A stretch of 64,000 nucleotides of DNA, taken from contig NC_089566.1 in the NCBI RefSeq assembly GCF_040115645.1, positions 434,001 to 498,000 of the forward strand. Reading direction: 5' to 3'. Made by a program: the position numbers and the translations under genes. This stretch comes from Euwallacea fornicatus. Taxonomy: Eukaryota; Arthropoda; Insecta; Coleoptera; Curculionidae. Shown here in pieces: positions 1 through 10,317 of the stretch (position 1 is its first letter; every line of letters starts with the position of its first letter). The notes beneath the pieces are model-generated. The model did not search any database and had not been told where the DNA came from. It worked only from the letters and a program-made list of their open reading frames with translations.

Positions 1-657
1 GCATAAACTGCACCACCTATGTATGGTTCCCTCTATAAACAACGGACCAAAAATAGCATCCTCCATTACGCCACCCCAAACATTAAGCTTTTCGTGGTAC
101 TGGGTACAACCTTTTCTACATGTGTGTGAGTTCTGCTCACTCCAGTAACGATAGTTTTGCTCATTAAAATTCCCGCTTAAGTAAAAAGAACATTCTACAT
201 TATAACAAACGTTTTTCACAAGTCAAGGTTCAGCAACAATTCACTGAGTCATTAATTCACAAAACTCAATTCTCCTATCCGGGTCATCGTCACAAAGTTT
301 TTGGACGATTTGCATTTTATAACGATGAAATTTATTCAACATTAATGCTCTTCTAATTGTTTCGCGTAAGAGTTCCATTGCTGTAGCTACCTGTCTTAAC
401 GGTAAAGTAGGGTGCACTTTAAACTGATCGAAAACTACTACTTGAGTTGCTTCGTTAAGGACTCTTGGCTCATTCCTATTCTTATTAATAGCAGAACCTG
501 TTTCTTGAAGTTTAATGACTAGTTGTCGAATGTACTCGTAGCTCAAATTTTTGCTTTCATATTTGTCATTAAACACAACAGCTGCTCTGAGGAAACAACG
601 ATGCTCCGAACCATAAATGAATATCATTTCCACAAGTTCAAGAACACTGTTCACCAT
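1..657 (-). pseudogene. DUF4817-type Tc1/mariner-superfamily transposase, broken, runs off the left edge
   Basis: Read from 657 downwards. Residues 1-60 or so match the insect DUF4817-like helix-turn-helix that binds the ends of these transposons (VEMIFIYGSEHRC, then YIRQLVIKLQETGS). The linker ends in the family signature DPDRRIEFCELMTQ. The frame then stops at 241, but the next family block continues in another frame at about 210-1 (NYRYWSEQNSH, then KLNVWGG, then GPLFIEGTIH), so there is a frameshift near 210-240. The block that normally reads FSDECSF reads YNVECSF, so the first catalytic Asp appears to be Val. The remaining C-terminal third lies outside the window. The family is common in insects and acts in the nucleus by cut-and-paste transposition; this copy should be inactive. 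The element's outer end beyond 657 was not located. Confidence 0.8.
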
Positions 658-1269
658 TGTGAAAAGAATAAAATTAATTAAACACTTTAATGACGCTGAT
701 GCTCAAAGTATCAAAGATTATTAAATAATATTTGAAATTAAAGAGTATTAATTAAAACCTTCTTGGTTAATCTCAGTACAAAAATGAATTCAAACAAATG
801 AACATCTACAAGCAAAATTCCAAATTAAAAAAATTGTAAACTAATTTTTGGGGCACAATGACTATAACATGAAAAATCTAAACAGTTCTTAATTCTTTAA
901 AATCTCTAAATAAACGATAAAAGAATTATTTAAAATGTTAGTTTGCGCTTCAATGTGATTTTAAAAATTTAAATAATATTCATTTTTTATTTAAGAATTC
1001 GATAACTAACTGCTTTAACAAATGCGATATTACTTAATACCATCGCAAAGCATTTTGAAGGGGTTTTGAAATGGGGTATTACAAGTGGGGGTTGTCATTT
1101 GAAATCATAAAGGTGTGGTGGTCGAAGGTCAGAGGGTGGACGAGGATGGATTAGTAAGTACGTATTTTTGATTCTCCCTATTTATTATAGAAACGGTTTC
1201 GAGAACTTTTTCAAATATTTTTTCATTTCTGAGATATAGCTATTGCAAGTTGTTAATGTGTCACATTAT
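658..1269. other. No gene seen; AT-rich stretch
   Basis: No open frame or recognisable motif. The part next to 657 is probably the terminal region of the transposon at 1-657, but no inverted partner is available inside the window. A short G-rich patch at about 1060-1150 has no assigned role. Confidence 0.5.
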
Positions 1270-1690
1270 AAAAAAAAGGTGAACGGCGATCCCTGAGGCA
1301 GAAAGAGCGTTGTCAATTCGTACTTGTAGTTTCCTGGTTTCCAATAGGTTTTTGGTGAGAAGAAGTAGGTCGTTTTGGTTGGCGTTTAAATTTTTTATAG
1401 CATGTAAAATAGATCACTCAATTAAATGGCGTCAAAAGCCTTATTAATGTAAATAAATCGATTTGCTGATCTACCGTTTCGATATGCTGTTTGTATGTTC
1501 GTCGAAGCACAGAAAAGATCAAAAGTCGAAGTTTTAGTTCTTCGATCGGTTCCTGAACTGTTTGGTAGTAACATATTTAATAGGACTATAGTTATTTCTC
1601 TGTGTATTGTCATGACAATAGAGTTATTCAGCTTATTTGATATGTTTCTGGAGTATTGAGAGTTTCCGGAGTTAAACATTTCCAAAGTAT
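1270..1690 (-). pseudogene. Decayed non-LTR reverse-transcriptase fragment
   Basis: Read from 1690 downwards. One frame gives YRNGRSANRFIYINKAFDAI, which combines the non-LTR RT block '(G)FRxGRSTxD..F' with the block 'F(V/I)D(F/L)xKAFD', with the usual spacer between them deleted. Further downstream another frame gives NLLETRKLQVRID, similar to the RT segment that follows the KAFD block in LINE proteins. Stops and frame changes are frequent. Clade cannot be assigned. The evidence is short motifs only, so this is an inference that a profile search should test. Confidence 0.35.
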
Positions 1691-2314
1691 ACTTTTTGTT
1701 TTGTCTTCATGCGGTGCAGTGTTTTCAACGCAAGCTAATGCTTCGTGGTATTCTGTGTCTATAATTAGCTTATATTTCTGATATAATAGGTATTAAAATA
1801 GCTGCCATCCGAGCCGTTCGCTAAATTCCAATTATGTTCATTAAATTAAGGTTTGTCGAAGTGCTAAAGGCCTTTTGAAAATGTCCTGTAAATGAGTGAG
1901 CTTCATCTTGGTACGTGTCGCTGTTAAGTTTAGTTTTTCAACTTTGCCTTTCCCTGTGCATAATTGGTGTTTGACAAAGGTCAATTTCAAAGGGAACAGT
2001 CGTATGATCCGATCGAATTTCGTTCGTCAAGCTTACATGGTTTGTCTTTTTTATAAAATTCACTGTATGAAGTAAGACGTCCGATGTAGTGTCTAAACCG
2101 CTAGCGCACCAGAAATCTCTCAGGTGTATTTCATTTAGTGAAATCCGACTTTCCTAAAAGTCTATTTGACTATATTTGTTGGTTTCTGTTAAGCAATTAT
2201 AAGAAACACCTAAAAATCATACGAAATATGAAATACATATCAGACAAAAGTTTAGTTGAAAGCATTGCCCGTAAACAGTTCACATTTTTGGGCGGAGTTT
2301 GTGTAATTTATGAT
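1691..2314. other. No gene seen
   Basis: No motif recognised. It may hold the upstream remainder of the RT relic on the minus strand, but frames are too broken to read by eye. Confidence 0.4.
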
Positions 2315-2733
2315 TTAAATTGTATGCAGGATGCCCGAAAAGTAATGGGACAAAGAGTAACGGCAGATTTTTGCCATCAGAATATTAAGATCCAGCGCAA
2401 TTGTCGTATTCCGAAAGTTGATATTAACAAAGATACAGAGTGTTAAAGTTTAAATTATATTTTTTATTTCGTTTCATATTTTCAGTTTTCTGACCTATAG
2501 CGGGGAAATTTGCTGTACGGTAATTTTCGGACGTGGAAAACAAGCCGGTGCTGTCGCTTTTATTCTAGCTAATAGGGAGCGCCACTTGAAATTGTCTCGG
2601 ATAGTCGAAAAGGCTTAAATTTTTACTGCGAAGCTCCAGTAGCTCTATTAATAACAATTTTATTCAGTTTAACATTTTAGATAACAAAAGGAATCCCCTT
2701 TAGTAGACTCACAACTTGACCGCTTTCGAGATA

Positions 2734-4364
2734 CAGTAGGTCAAAAAAGTACTCATACACCCAGGCGAATAACGTTTATTTACATTTTTTTCGTAACTTA
2801 AAAACAATTGAGATAAAAAAATAATTAATCCACACAAATAAGGCACTATTACACTGATTTCTAAAAAAAAATTATCAAAAAACTGTTTCTTTGTACAAGA
2901 AAATCAAAGGAAAATGTCTTCAGGTATGCCCAAAAAAGTATTCATACACAAACATTCTGGTCATTTTTTTATTAAGTTTCTTGTATATAAATTCCATTTA
3001 TTTGCGATAAGTATTTACTAGTTCATTTTAAACCAAGTTAGTGCAAACTGGATTTACAAATAATAACTATGGGCCGAAGAGGAAAAGAAATTAGTGAAGA
3101 TATCAAAAAGTTAATAATCAAATATCATCAGGAAGGAAAATCTTATAGAAAAATAGGAAAATCTGTTGGAATAAGCTATCCTACTATTCAGTACATAATA
3201 CAAAAATATAAATCAACTGGGTCGGTGGCAAATTTAAGACGCTGTGGAAGGCCAAAAAAAACTCTACGAACTGAGAACTACATTCTCCATCAAATTAAAA
3301 AGAATCCCAGTGTAAGCGCACCATACCTCGCTTCACAACTAGAAGAGACCACTGGACAACAAATCCATCCTGAAACTATTAGGTATCACATAAGCAGAAT
3401 GGGATTCCATGGGAGAAGAGCAGCCAAAAAGCCGTGGATAAATAAAGTGAATAGAAAGAAAAGAGTTGCGTTCGCTTTAGAACATATTAATAAGCCAATG
3501 GAGTTTTGGAAACAAGTGATATTCTCTTATGAGAGTAAATTCAACATATTCGGATCAGATGGTGCCAAGATGGTATGGAGAAAACCTGGTGAAAGATTGA
3601 TGAAGTGCAATTTGAAAGCGACAGTAAACATGGCGGTGGAAACATAATGATCTGGGGATGTATTGCAGCAAATGGTGTGGGTAATTTGGCTTTTATTGAA
3701 GGAAACATGGATAGATTCATGTATAAAGATATCTTGGAGGCCAATTTAAAAAACAGTGCTGAAAGGCTTGGACTAGCTGAAGGATTCTACTTCCAGCAAG
3801 ACAATGATCCGAAGCATTCATCGAAATTAGTTCAGGAATGGTTGCTACAGACAGTTGAACAGTCCTCATTTATTAAAAACACCTCCCCAATCTCCCGATC
3901 TCAATCCTATTGAGCATTTATGGGAACATTTGGAAAGGCAGATTAGGAAAATGGAAATTTCAAGTACAGAACAACTAAAAAATATTATTTTAAACGAATG
4001 GTCCAAAATACCTGAAAGTATTACTTGTAATTTGGTGGAATCAATGAATCGTCGTTTGCAAGCTGTGATTGATGTTAAGGGTTATCCCACAAAATATTAA
4101 TGATTTCATTGTATTGGTGTTTGAAGTTAGAAATGTTCATTTTCGGTAGTGTATGAATACTTTTTTGGGCATACCTGAAGACATTTTCCTTTGATTTTCT
4201 TATACAAAAAAACAGTTTTTTGATCATTTTTTTTTAGAAATAAATGTAATAGTGCCTTATTTGTGTGGATTAATTATTTTTTTATCTCAATTGTTTTTAA
4301 GTTACGAAAAAAATGTAAATAAACGTCATTCGCCTGGGTGTATGAATACTTTTTTGACCTACTG
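2734..4364 (+). mobile_element. Tc1-like transposon (1.63 kb) with about 217-bp IR/DR ends
   Basis: Bounded by TA at 2732-2733 and 4365-4366. The outer ends read CAGTAGGTCAAAAAAGT and its complement. The inverted repeats extend to about 2950 and 4148, and each carries a second copy of the motif AAAAAAGTATTCATACAC near its inner edge. This is the IR/DR layout known from Sleeping Beauty-type Tc1 elements. The element sits in the left arm of the older inverted repeat. Confidence 0.93.
3069..4100 (+). pseudogene. Tc1-like DD34E transposase, frameshifted, catalytic Asp lost
   Basis: The full family length (about 340 residues) can be followed across three segments. Segment 3069 to about 3620 has the N-terminal paired-like helix-turn-helix (MGRRGKEISEDIKKL; YRKIGKSVGISYPTIQYI), the GRPKK AT-hook-like stretch and the first catalytic block. 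About 3620-3880 continues in a second frame (KHGGGNIMIWGCIAANGVG; FQQDNDPKHSS). About 3880-4100 returns to the first frame (PPQSPDLNPIEHLWE; ending YPTKY). The two frameshifts compensate. The first catalytic block reads FSYESKF where the family has F(T/S)DESKF, so Asp is replaced by Tyr; the second Asp and the Glu remain. The start is the first ATG after the left terminal repeat. Confidence 0.9.
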
Positions 4365-4792
4365 TATTTGCTAGTTTAATGCCTCATTAATGTTCGTATA
4401 TACGTATTTTCGAATAGAGCCGAGAACTAGCGAAGTCAACCGAAGTAAGTAGGCGTTTGTTTTGTTTACGTAAGCACCATTTTTAAACTGAATATCGATT
4501 TGACAGTGACAGAATAGAAACTTGTCAAAGTCGCTATCAATTGTTTCTTTAAAATCGGTTGAAAGTGAAGTTGTTCTGTACTATACGTGTCGTATATTAC
4601 ATAAATATCTCGAAAACGGTTTTAACTGCCAACAAGAAAACTTTTCTTTATCTAAAATATTAAACAGCATAATATTTTTTATTAATAGAAGTGCTGGAGA
4701 CGCGTAAAAAAAATTAGAGCCCTTTTAACTAGCCAAGACGGTTTCAATTGGTGCCCCGTATTAGCCACAATAAAACCGACAGCACTAGCTTA

Positions 4793-6466
4793 CAGTCAGC
4801 GGCAAAAGTGAGTGCACACCAAAGAAATTGAAAGAATAATGTATTTAAGATAAACTAAATAATGAAAAAGATTTTATAAACATTAAATATAGGTAGATAT
4901 GTGGTTACATAACAACATGGTAATAATTGTAATTACCTAAATGGATTACAAATGGATTTATAGATGATTGCCTTATAACAGAGCTTTAAAATAGAGGCAA
5001 AAGTCAGTACACAATATTACAAATCGGCGTGTTCCAATGCATTTTGTTAACATTAACGATAAAAATTAATACTTTGTTGGTCCACCATTGGTCTTGATGA
5101 TAGCTCTTAATCGTTTGGGCATAGAATTAATTAAATTTTGTGTAACAGTAAGCAAAATTGTATCCCATGCTTCAAGTAGTGCAGTTTTGAGAGAAGTTGC
5201 GCTTGTAATTTGTTTAGAACGCACCTTCCTGTTCAATATTTCCCACAGATTCTCAATGAGATTGAGATCTGGAGACTGGGGTGGAGTATGGAGTTGTTTT
5301 GGAACGTTGTATAACAACCATTCCTTGACCACATGGGCAGTGTGCTTGGGGTCATTATCTTGCTGAAATACCCATAACCCCTGTAAACCTAATTTGACAA
5401 TACTGGGCTGTAAATTAGCTTTTAGGATATTCATATATATTGTTTTATTCATTATTTTGTCAATAAAAACCAACTGCCCCACACCAGAGGCTACCATTGC
5501 ACCCCAAACCATTACGGAACCACCCCCGTGTTTGATGGTGCTCAAGATATTTTTGGGATCCAGCTCAGAATTTTTCGTTCGCCATATTTTTGACCTCTTT
5601 TTTTGACCAAATATCTCAAATTTACTTTCATCTGTAAAAAGAATCGTGTTCCAAAATTCTAGTGGTTCTGATAAGTATTTTTTTGCAAAGGCCACTCTGA
5701 GGGTTCGATTTTTAGCACTAATAGCTGGCTTTTTACGGGGTGTACGACCATGGAAACCTTGCGAATTGAGTGCTCGCCAAATAGTACTAACATTATATTG
5801 ACCGCCGAATGGTACTAACATTATATAGAAGTCTCCTTCTATTCTAATATATCCACGGCTAATTGAACTGCACTGGTTTTAGGATTTTTTTTTAACCGTT
5901 CTTGTTATATCGCGTATATCAAGAGGTGTTAATTTCTGTAGACGTCCAGAACGAGGTTTATTGTGCACACTACCCGTAGCTTCATACTTATCCCAAATTT
6001 TTTTCATAGTTCTGTAATGTCTCTTCACCATATTTCCAATTTTCCGAAAAGACTTGCCCTCTTGCCGCAATTTTACTATAAGTTTGCGTAAATCTTCTGA
6101 TATTTCAGTTCTTTTATGATTTTCATTACGTTTTGCCATGTTGTTACTTATTGGATATTGTATTAACAGCCAAACAATTAACAAATCGTACGGATTACTT
6201 CTTCACTGCATGCCACTTAGTTTTAACTGATCTCTAATAAACAGACTGTGTACTCATTTTTGCATCGTATTTTATGGAGTCCTGTGATTCCCCAAAGTCT
6301 ACCTTGTTGCCAATTGTACATAAACATGTTTTTAAGTGGTAATTATGAAGACAATAGAACAAACATTCTACCGTATTCATAACTTTAAATAAGGTTTTTT
6401 AAATATTTTTTACTACGAGATAAACTGTACAACTTTTAAGTGTGTACTCACTTTTGCCGCTGACTG
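4793..6466 (-). mobile_element. Tc1-like transposon (1.67 kb), second family, IR/DR ends
   Basis: Flanked by TA at 4791-4792 and 6467-6468. The ends share CAGTCAGCGGCAAAAGTGAG. Inner copies of the end motif lie at about 4993-5013 (GGCAAAAGTCAGTACAC) and, inverted, at about 6246-6262 (GTGTACTCATTTTTGC), so it has an IR/DR layout of about 220 bp per side. It is inserted in the right arm of the long inverted repeat. Confidence 0.92.
5066..6139 (-). pseudogene. Tc1-like DD34E transposase with one frameshift region
   Basis: Starts at the ATG at 6139 (MAKRNENHKRTEISEDLRKL). The helix-turn-helix follows (GKSFRKIGNMVKRHYRTM), then GRLQKL. The frame breaks between about 5879 and 5821, where a short segment containing TACTAACATTATA occurs twice about 27 bp apart. 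From 5821 the frame is open to the end: GFHGRTPRKKP, FTDESKF (first Asp), KHGGGSVMVWGAMVASGVG, FQQDNDPKHT (second Asp), SPDLNLIENLWE (Glu; the usual NPIE is NLIE), and the C-terminus GGPTKY. All three catalytic residues are kept, and the visible damage is confined to the 27-bp duplication region. Confidence 0.9.
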
Positions 6467-6690
6467 TATTTCCCACGTCCGAAAATCCCCGTACGCCAAA
6501 TTTCAATACCATATGTCAAAAAACTGTGAAGACATGAAACAAAATCAAAAATATAATTTAAACTTTAACGCTCTGCTTCTTTGTTAACATCAACTTTCGA
6601 AATACAGCAATTGAGTTTGATCTTAATCGTTTGATGGCAGGGATTTACCGTTGCTCTTTGTCCCATTACTTTTAGGACTCCCTATAAATC

Positions 6691-7107
6691 GTACCCAATA
6701 CTAGTATGAAGTGATAACCTTAGCAGTACCGCTATAGAACTCAGAACCGAACTACTAGAAGTGCGGTTACGCAGCACTAAATGTTTCGAATTAGAAAAAA
6801 TCGTTAGCGGCCTTGTAACGTGAATAAGTTTAGCCTTACGTCCGACGTGATAAACAACCGTTGACAAGTGTCCGAAAATTGGAAGTCAAGTCCGATTGAC
6901 CGATCCCCTTCACTCCACCGGATCGGGTCTGCTCCCGACTTCAGCAGGGCTTCAACTTCAGATCCCGCTCACGCGCGTCCGTCGAGAGTCGCTGCCCGGT
7001 TCACACGTGCTGCTGAAGTCGATACAGTCATCGGTAGCATCACCGACGTGCTGCCTCCCAACGGCAGGCGGGTCCTTTTCAACTTCTTTGGCGAACGCAT
7101 CCGTGGA
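6691..7107 (+). promoter_or_regulatory. Probable promoter and 5' leader of the spondin-type gene
   Basis: This stretch lies between the repeat arm ending at about 6690 and the start codon at 7108. From about 6880 it is clearly richer in G+C than its surroundings and has no in-frame stop or upstream ATG in the frame of the downstream exon, as expected of a transcribed leader. No TATA box or initiator can be assigned with confidence. The call rests on position and composition only. Confidence 0.4.
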
Positions 7108-7306
7108 ATGACGCGAGTGTTGTTATTGTTATTGTGTGCCCTTTTGGGGCTCGCTTCGGCGGCGTTCAAGGGCGATCCCGGGGAATCGTGTCAACCGGAC
7201 AAGTTGACTGTGTATAAAGTGGTTTTGCATACATTTTGGAGCAGGGAGAGCTTTCCCAAACATTATCCTGATTGGAGACCTCCGGCGTCTTGGTCTAAGG
7301 TTTTCG
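7108..7306 (+). CDS. First coding exon of a secreted spondin-domain protein
   Basis: The ATG at 7108 opens 66 codons plus one base. Residues 4-18 form a hydrophobic signal peptide (VLLLLLCALLGLASA) with a plausible cleavage site after Ala18, so the product enters the secretory pathway. From Cys28 the sequence reads CQPDKLTVYKVVLHTFW, then FPKHYPDWRPPASWSKVFG. This matches the start of the Spondin_N domain of F-spondin and related matrix proteins (conserved Cys, Y.V...W, FPK.YP..RPPA.WS). At 7307 GTAGGT is a good 5' splice donor, and the open frame ends shortly after it, so the exon ends at 7306 in phase 1. Known family members are extracellular adhesion or matrix proteins. No later exon was found in the window. 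Which spondin paralogue it is cannot be decided from this exon. Confidence 0.85.
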
Positions 7307-10300
7307 GTAGGTTTTTTGGCTAACTATTTAATTTGAACGTTAATTTGGCACCTTAACGTGTCACTCATTATTTGATTATTCGTCTAATGAACTATAGTTA
7401 GGAACCGCGCTTGAAAATAGATGGGCAGATTGAACGAATTTATTAATGGCATGAATACCAGAGCAGCTTTTAAATTTGTTAGGCTTAAGGCCTTAGGAAA
7501 ATAATTGGGATCTTAAACAGTAAATTTATCTGTGCAACAAAACATCTGGAAAATTGATTGCGGGGTTCGGAGATTTAAATTTCTTAAAATTTACATATCG
7601 TCGGCTTAGAGTGTAAACCTTCTATGTCAATATTGGGAAATTTTACGGGAGACAAAAACTTTGTTAAAATTAATTTTCTTTGTAATTAAACTAAATCAAA
7701 TTTTATTTTGTTATTCAATACTACGTATAAACAAACCGAAAAAAAAAGATTTTTGAAACCAACCAGTTCGATGCCACTTGATTCCTTAAGAACTTTTTTG
7801 TGATCCAGCAGGTTTTTTGTAAGGACTAAAGTTATACCGTAACAGACTTGGCAGGATTTTTTAGAAAAACCTCACGAGGATCATTAATTTATTTTAATTA
7901 TTAATAGAAAATTATTTCAAAACAATTATGCATTGGCCCAAGTATGTAAAGAAAAACTGTTTATTTCTCCTTTGGTGATAGAATAACAGTATGGCAACAG
8001 AAATTCCAAAAATAAATTTAAAAAATTTCTTTTAGAAAATTAGGCACGTACTAGTCCAGGTATCGAAGCTTCAATCTCAGAGATCAGTCGCAAGTTATTA
8101 TAATACGGTAATCTTTAGGTAAAATCTTCTTTAAATATTTATAATTTTGCAGACTTCCTTGCAGTAATTTCTCTTAATTTTGATGGAAATTTCGAAGACG
8201 CTTAACTAGTAATAGAGTGATTGACGTTGATTTTTTTGTGGAAATATTCTCCATTCCTTAGGAAATCTCGATTTTTAAAATGTGTCACCACTTTGAGCGT
8301 AGCGCAATGCCCGAATATCAGTCACTCCTGCATCTCTCTTGCCACAACCAGGATGAATGGTTTTTCAAAATTTAACTTCGCAAAATTTCTTAAAAAGCTA
8401 ATAGTTTAAATAATTTACGTTATAAGGCTTGAGGTTTTTTCCACAGGATATACAGACAGTTACATAATCCGCTGAAACGTCTATATATAATATTTTTTTC
8501 AGAGCCTGTTCTATAATGAAATTGAATGCAATCCGTTTGCATTTGGGTACGTCCAACGTCAAGAAAGTTTTGTTTGATGATTATGTTGTAGTTCATGGCT
8601 GTAAAATGTACAGCGTTGGATATAACAGAGTTTCTGTTCTCATACGTACAGTTATCATGATTTTTTATCTACTATCGGCTACTTAAAAAAAAAATTTATT
8701 AAGTCGACTCATACACTTGCGAACCCTTCAGAATTTAAGCCTCTTTCAGTGTCGCTTTATAAGTAACCAAATCCATGTTTGTTTTTTAAATTATGGAATC
8801 TAAGATTGTATACGTGGAGCTTCGTTCTATAGAATAAGCGATTAGTTTTGAACATGAAGGTCATTAATACGACTTGTAAATCAACATAAAAACTAAATAT
8901 TCTTCAATCTTGTCTTTGTTTTTTTTCTGCTTTAGCCTCTTCTTTTTTTATTTTATGGGCGAAATAGGCCGCTTGAGATAATCTTCCAAATCTGCACAAA
9001 GTGCATTTCTTGCGTTGATTCTTTTTGGGAAAAGATAATGCTAAGGTTTTAGAATTAAAAAAATTATAAAAAACAACAATTGATAAATGCTGCATATTTT
9101 GTAATAAACACCAATTGTTTTTCTAAAATTCGTAAATAGCTGTTTTTCTGGTCCACTCTGGCAACAAACATTTCTTATGAGTTGATGATGCATAGCAGAA
9201 AAAGTGTCCATAACAGGCAAAGCAGAAAAAAAGCTCTTATTCTTAACGTTCTTTACCCAAAGGCTTACTAATATTTTTGGACATGTCGTTTTCGCATTGC
9301 TGCTGATTATTCAAATCGTTACCACATGTTAACTGCTTCCTTTTCCAGTTAAGTACACTCCATATTCCTATTCCCGATATTCAAAAATATTGTTTTGCAG
9401 ATTTTGAATAATTCATAATTTTTTTTTGTATTAAGTTGAGGATTGAAATCTTCTAGATTTGTTCATATCTTTTTTTTGTGATAGCTTTACGGGTATGGTA
9501 GTTAGGAGACCACCAATTTACATTTTTTTACCATTTCAAAGTCTCAAAATGTTTTAAAATGTCTGTTCGTGCTTCTTCTGTACATCTTGAACATTTTATT
9601 GTCCCATGTGCACTTTCTTTACTTTGACATATGTTTTTTAATTATCTCAATTCTCCTGGAACTTCATAACTCCAAGTGTGACTATTCGATTTGTTCTTTC
9701 CATAATATTTCTTTCTGGTTTCTCTTCAATTTTTATTCAGTCTTTCCAACCAATTTGATTTTTGTAACTGCACTTTTATCGTTCTTTTATTACTTTTTTT
9801 GGAGTATTCTTTATTTTTAGTTGTAGAATTTGAATGTATATCATATAGAACTGAGCTGCTTTCATTACTATCCTCTGAAAATGGATCTTCTGTTGGACCT
9901 CATTTCTCAAAATATGGGTGTCATTCTTCGATACATTTATCAAGTAATCCAAGAATTGGTTAACCACGGTTAAGATTATTTGATGACATGTGTAGTAACA
10001 TCAATTATAATTAATTATTCACTTACTAGATGCATAAAAATGCTATTGTTGTTGTAGAAAATTTATTTTTAACAATAAATTCCAATATGAAGAATCCATA
10101 CTTGAAAAAGAGCCAGTTGTTAAATGTTTAAAGAAAATCCGGTAAATACCAGAAGTGATATGTTTTTAATTTAAGAAAACCTTCTAATTCCCATGCTTTA
10201 AAACGCATAATATTATCATTATCTCACTTTTAATGTTACTTTCTTTTGTCATATTTCGTCTATTTGATTGATCGAGTATCAAAATCACACTAAATGTGAA

Positions 10301-10317
10301 TATTTTTGTAAACTATA
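7307..10317. other. AT-rich presumed intron, no gene recognised
   Basis: Starts with the splice donor at 7307. It contains only short chance open frames and homopolymer runs; no transposon ends or coding motifs were recognised. Confidence 0.5.

Larger units (their letters stand above)
2315..6690. repeat. Old imperfect long inverted repeat, each arm interrupted by a Tc1-like element
   Basis: The left arm (about 2315-2733, resuming at 4365 and running to about 4450) is the reverse complement of the right arm (about 4560-4792, resuming at 6467 and running to about 6690). Matching landmarks: GTAATGGGACAAAGAG at about 2345 against CTCTTTGTCCCATTAC at about 6654; TTTTCGGACGTGG at about 2524 against CCACGTCCGAAAA at about 6473; TATTAATAGAGC/AG near 2647 against 4680. 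By eye the arms agree at roughly 75-85%. Removing the two TA-flanked Tc1 elements restores continuous pairing. The arms carry no recognisable transposase. The most likely identity is a foldback or MITE-like element older than both Tc1 insertions; a local inverted duplication is the alternative. Confidence 0.7.

Noticed and set aside
2138..2446. Plus-strand open frame of 102 codons
   Set aside because: Its 3' third lies in the inverted repeat arm and is matched by an inverted copy near 6575-6680; no domain is recognisable. Treated as part of the repeat, not a gene.
5088..5606. Plus-strand open frames opposite the transposase at 5066-6139
   Set aside because: Antisense shadows of a well-supported transposase reading.
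6868..7107. N-terminal extension of the spondin exon
   Set aside because: The frame is open, but it begins at GTG, lacks an ATG, and would place 80 residues before an obvious signal peptide. It is more likely 5' leader.
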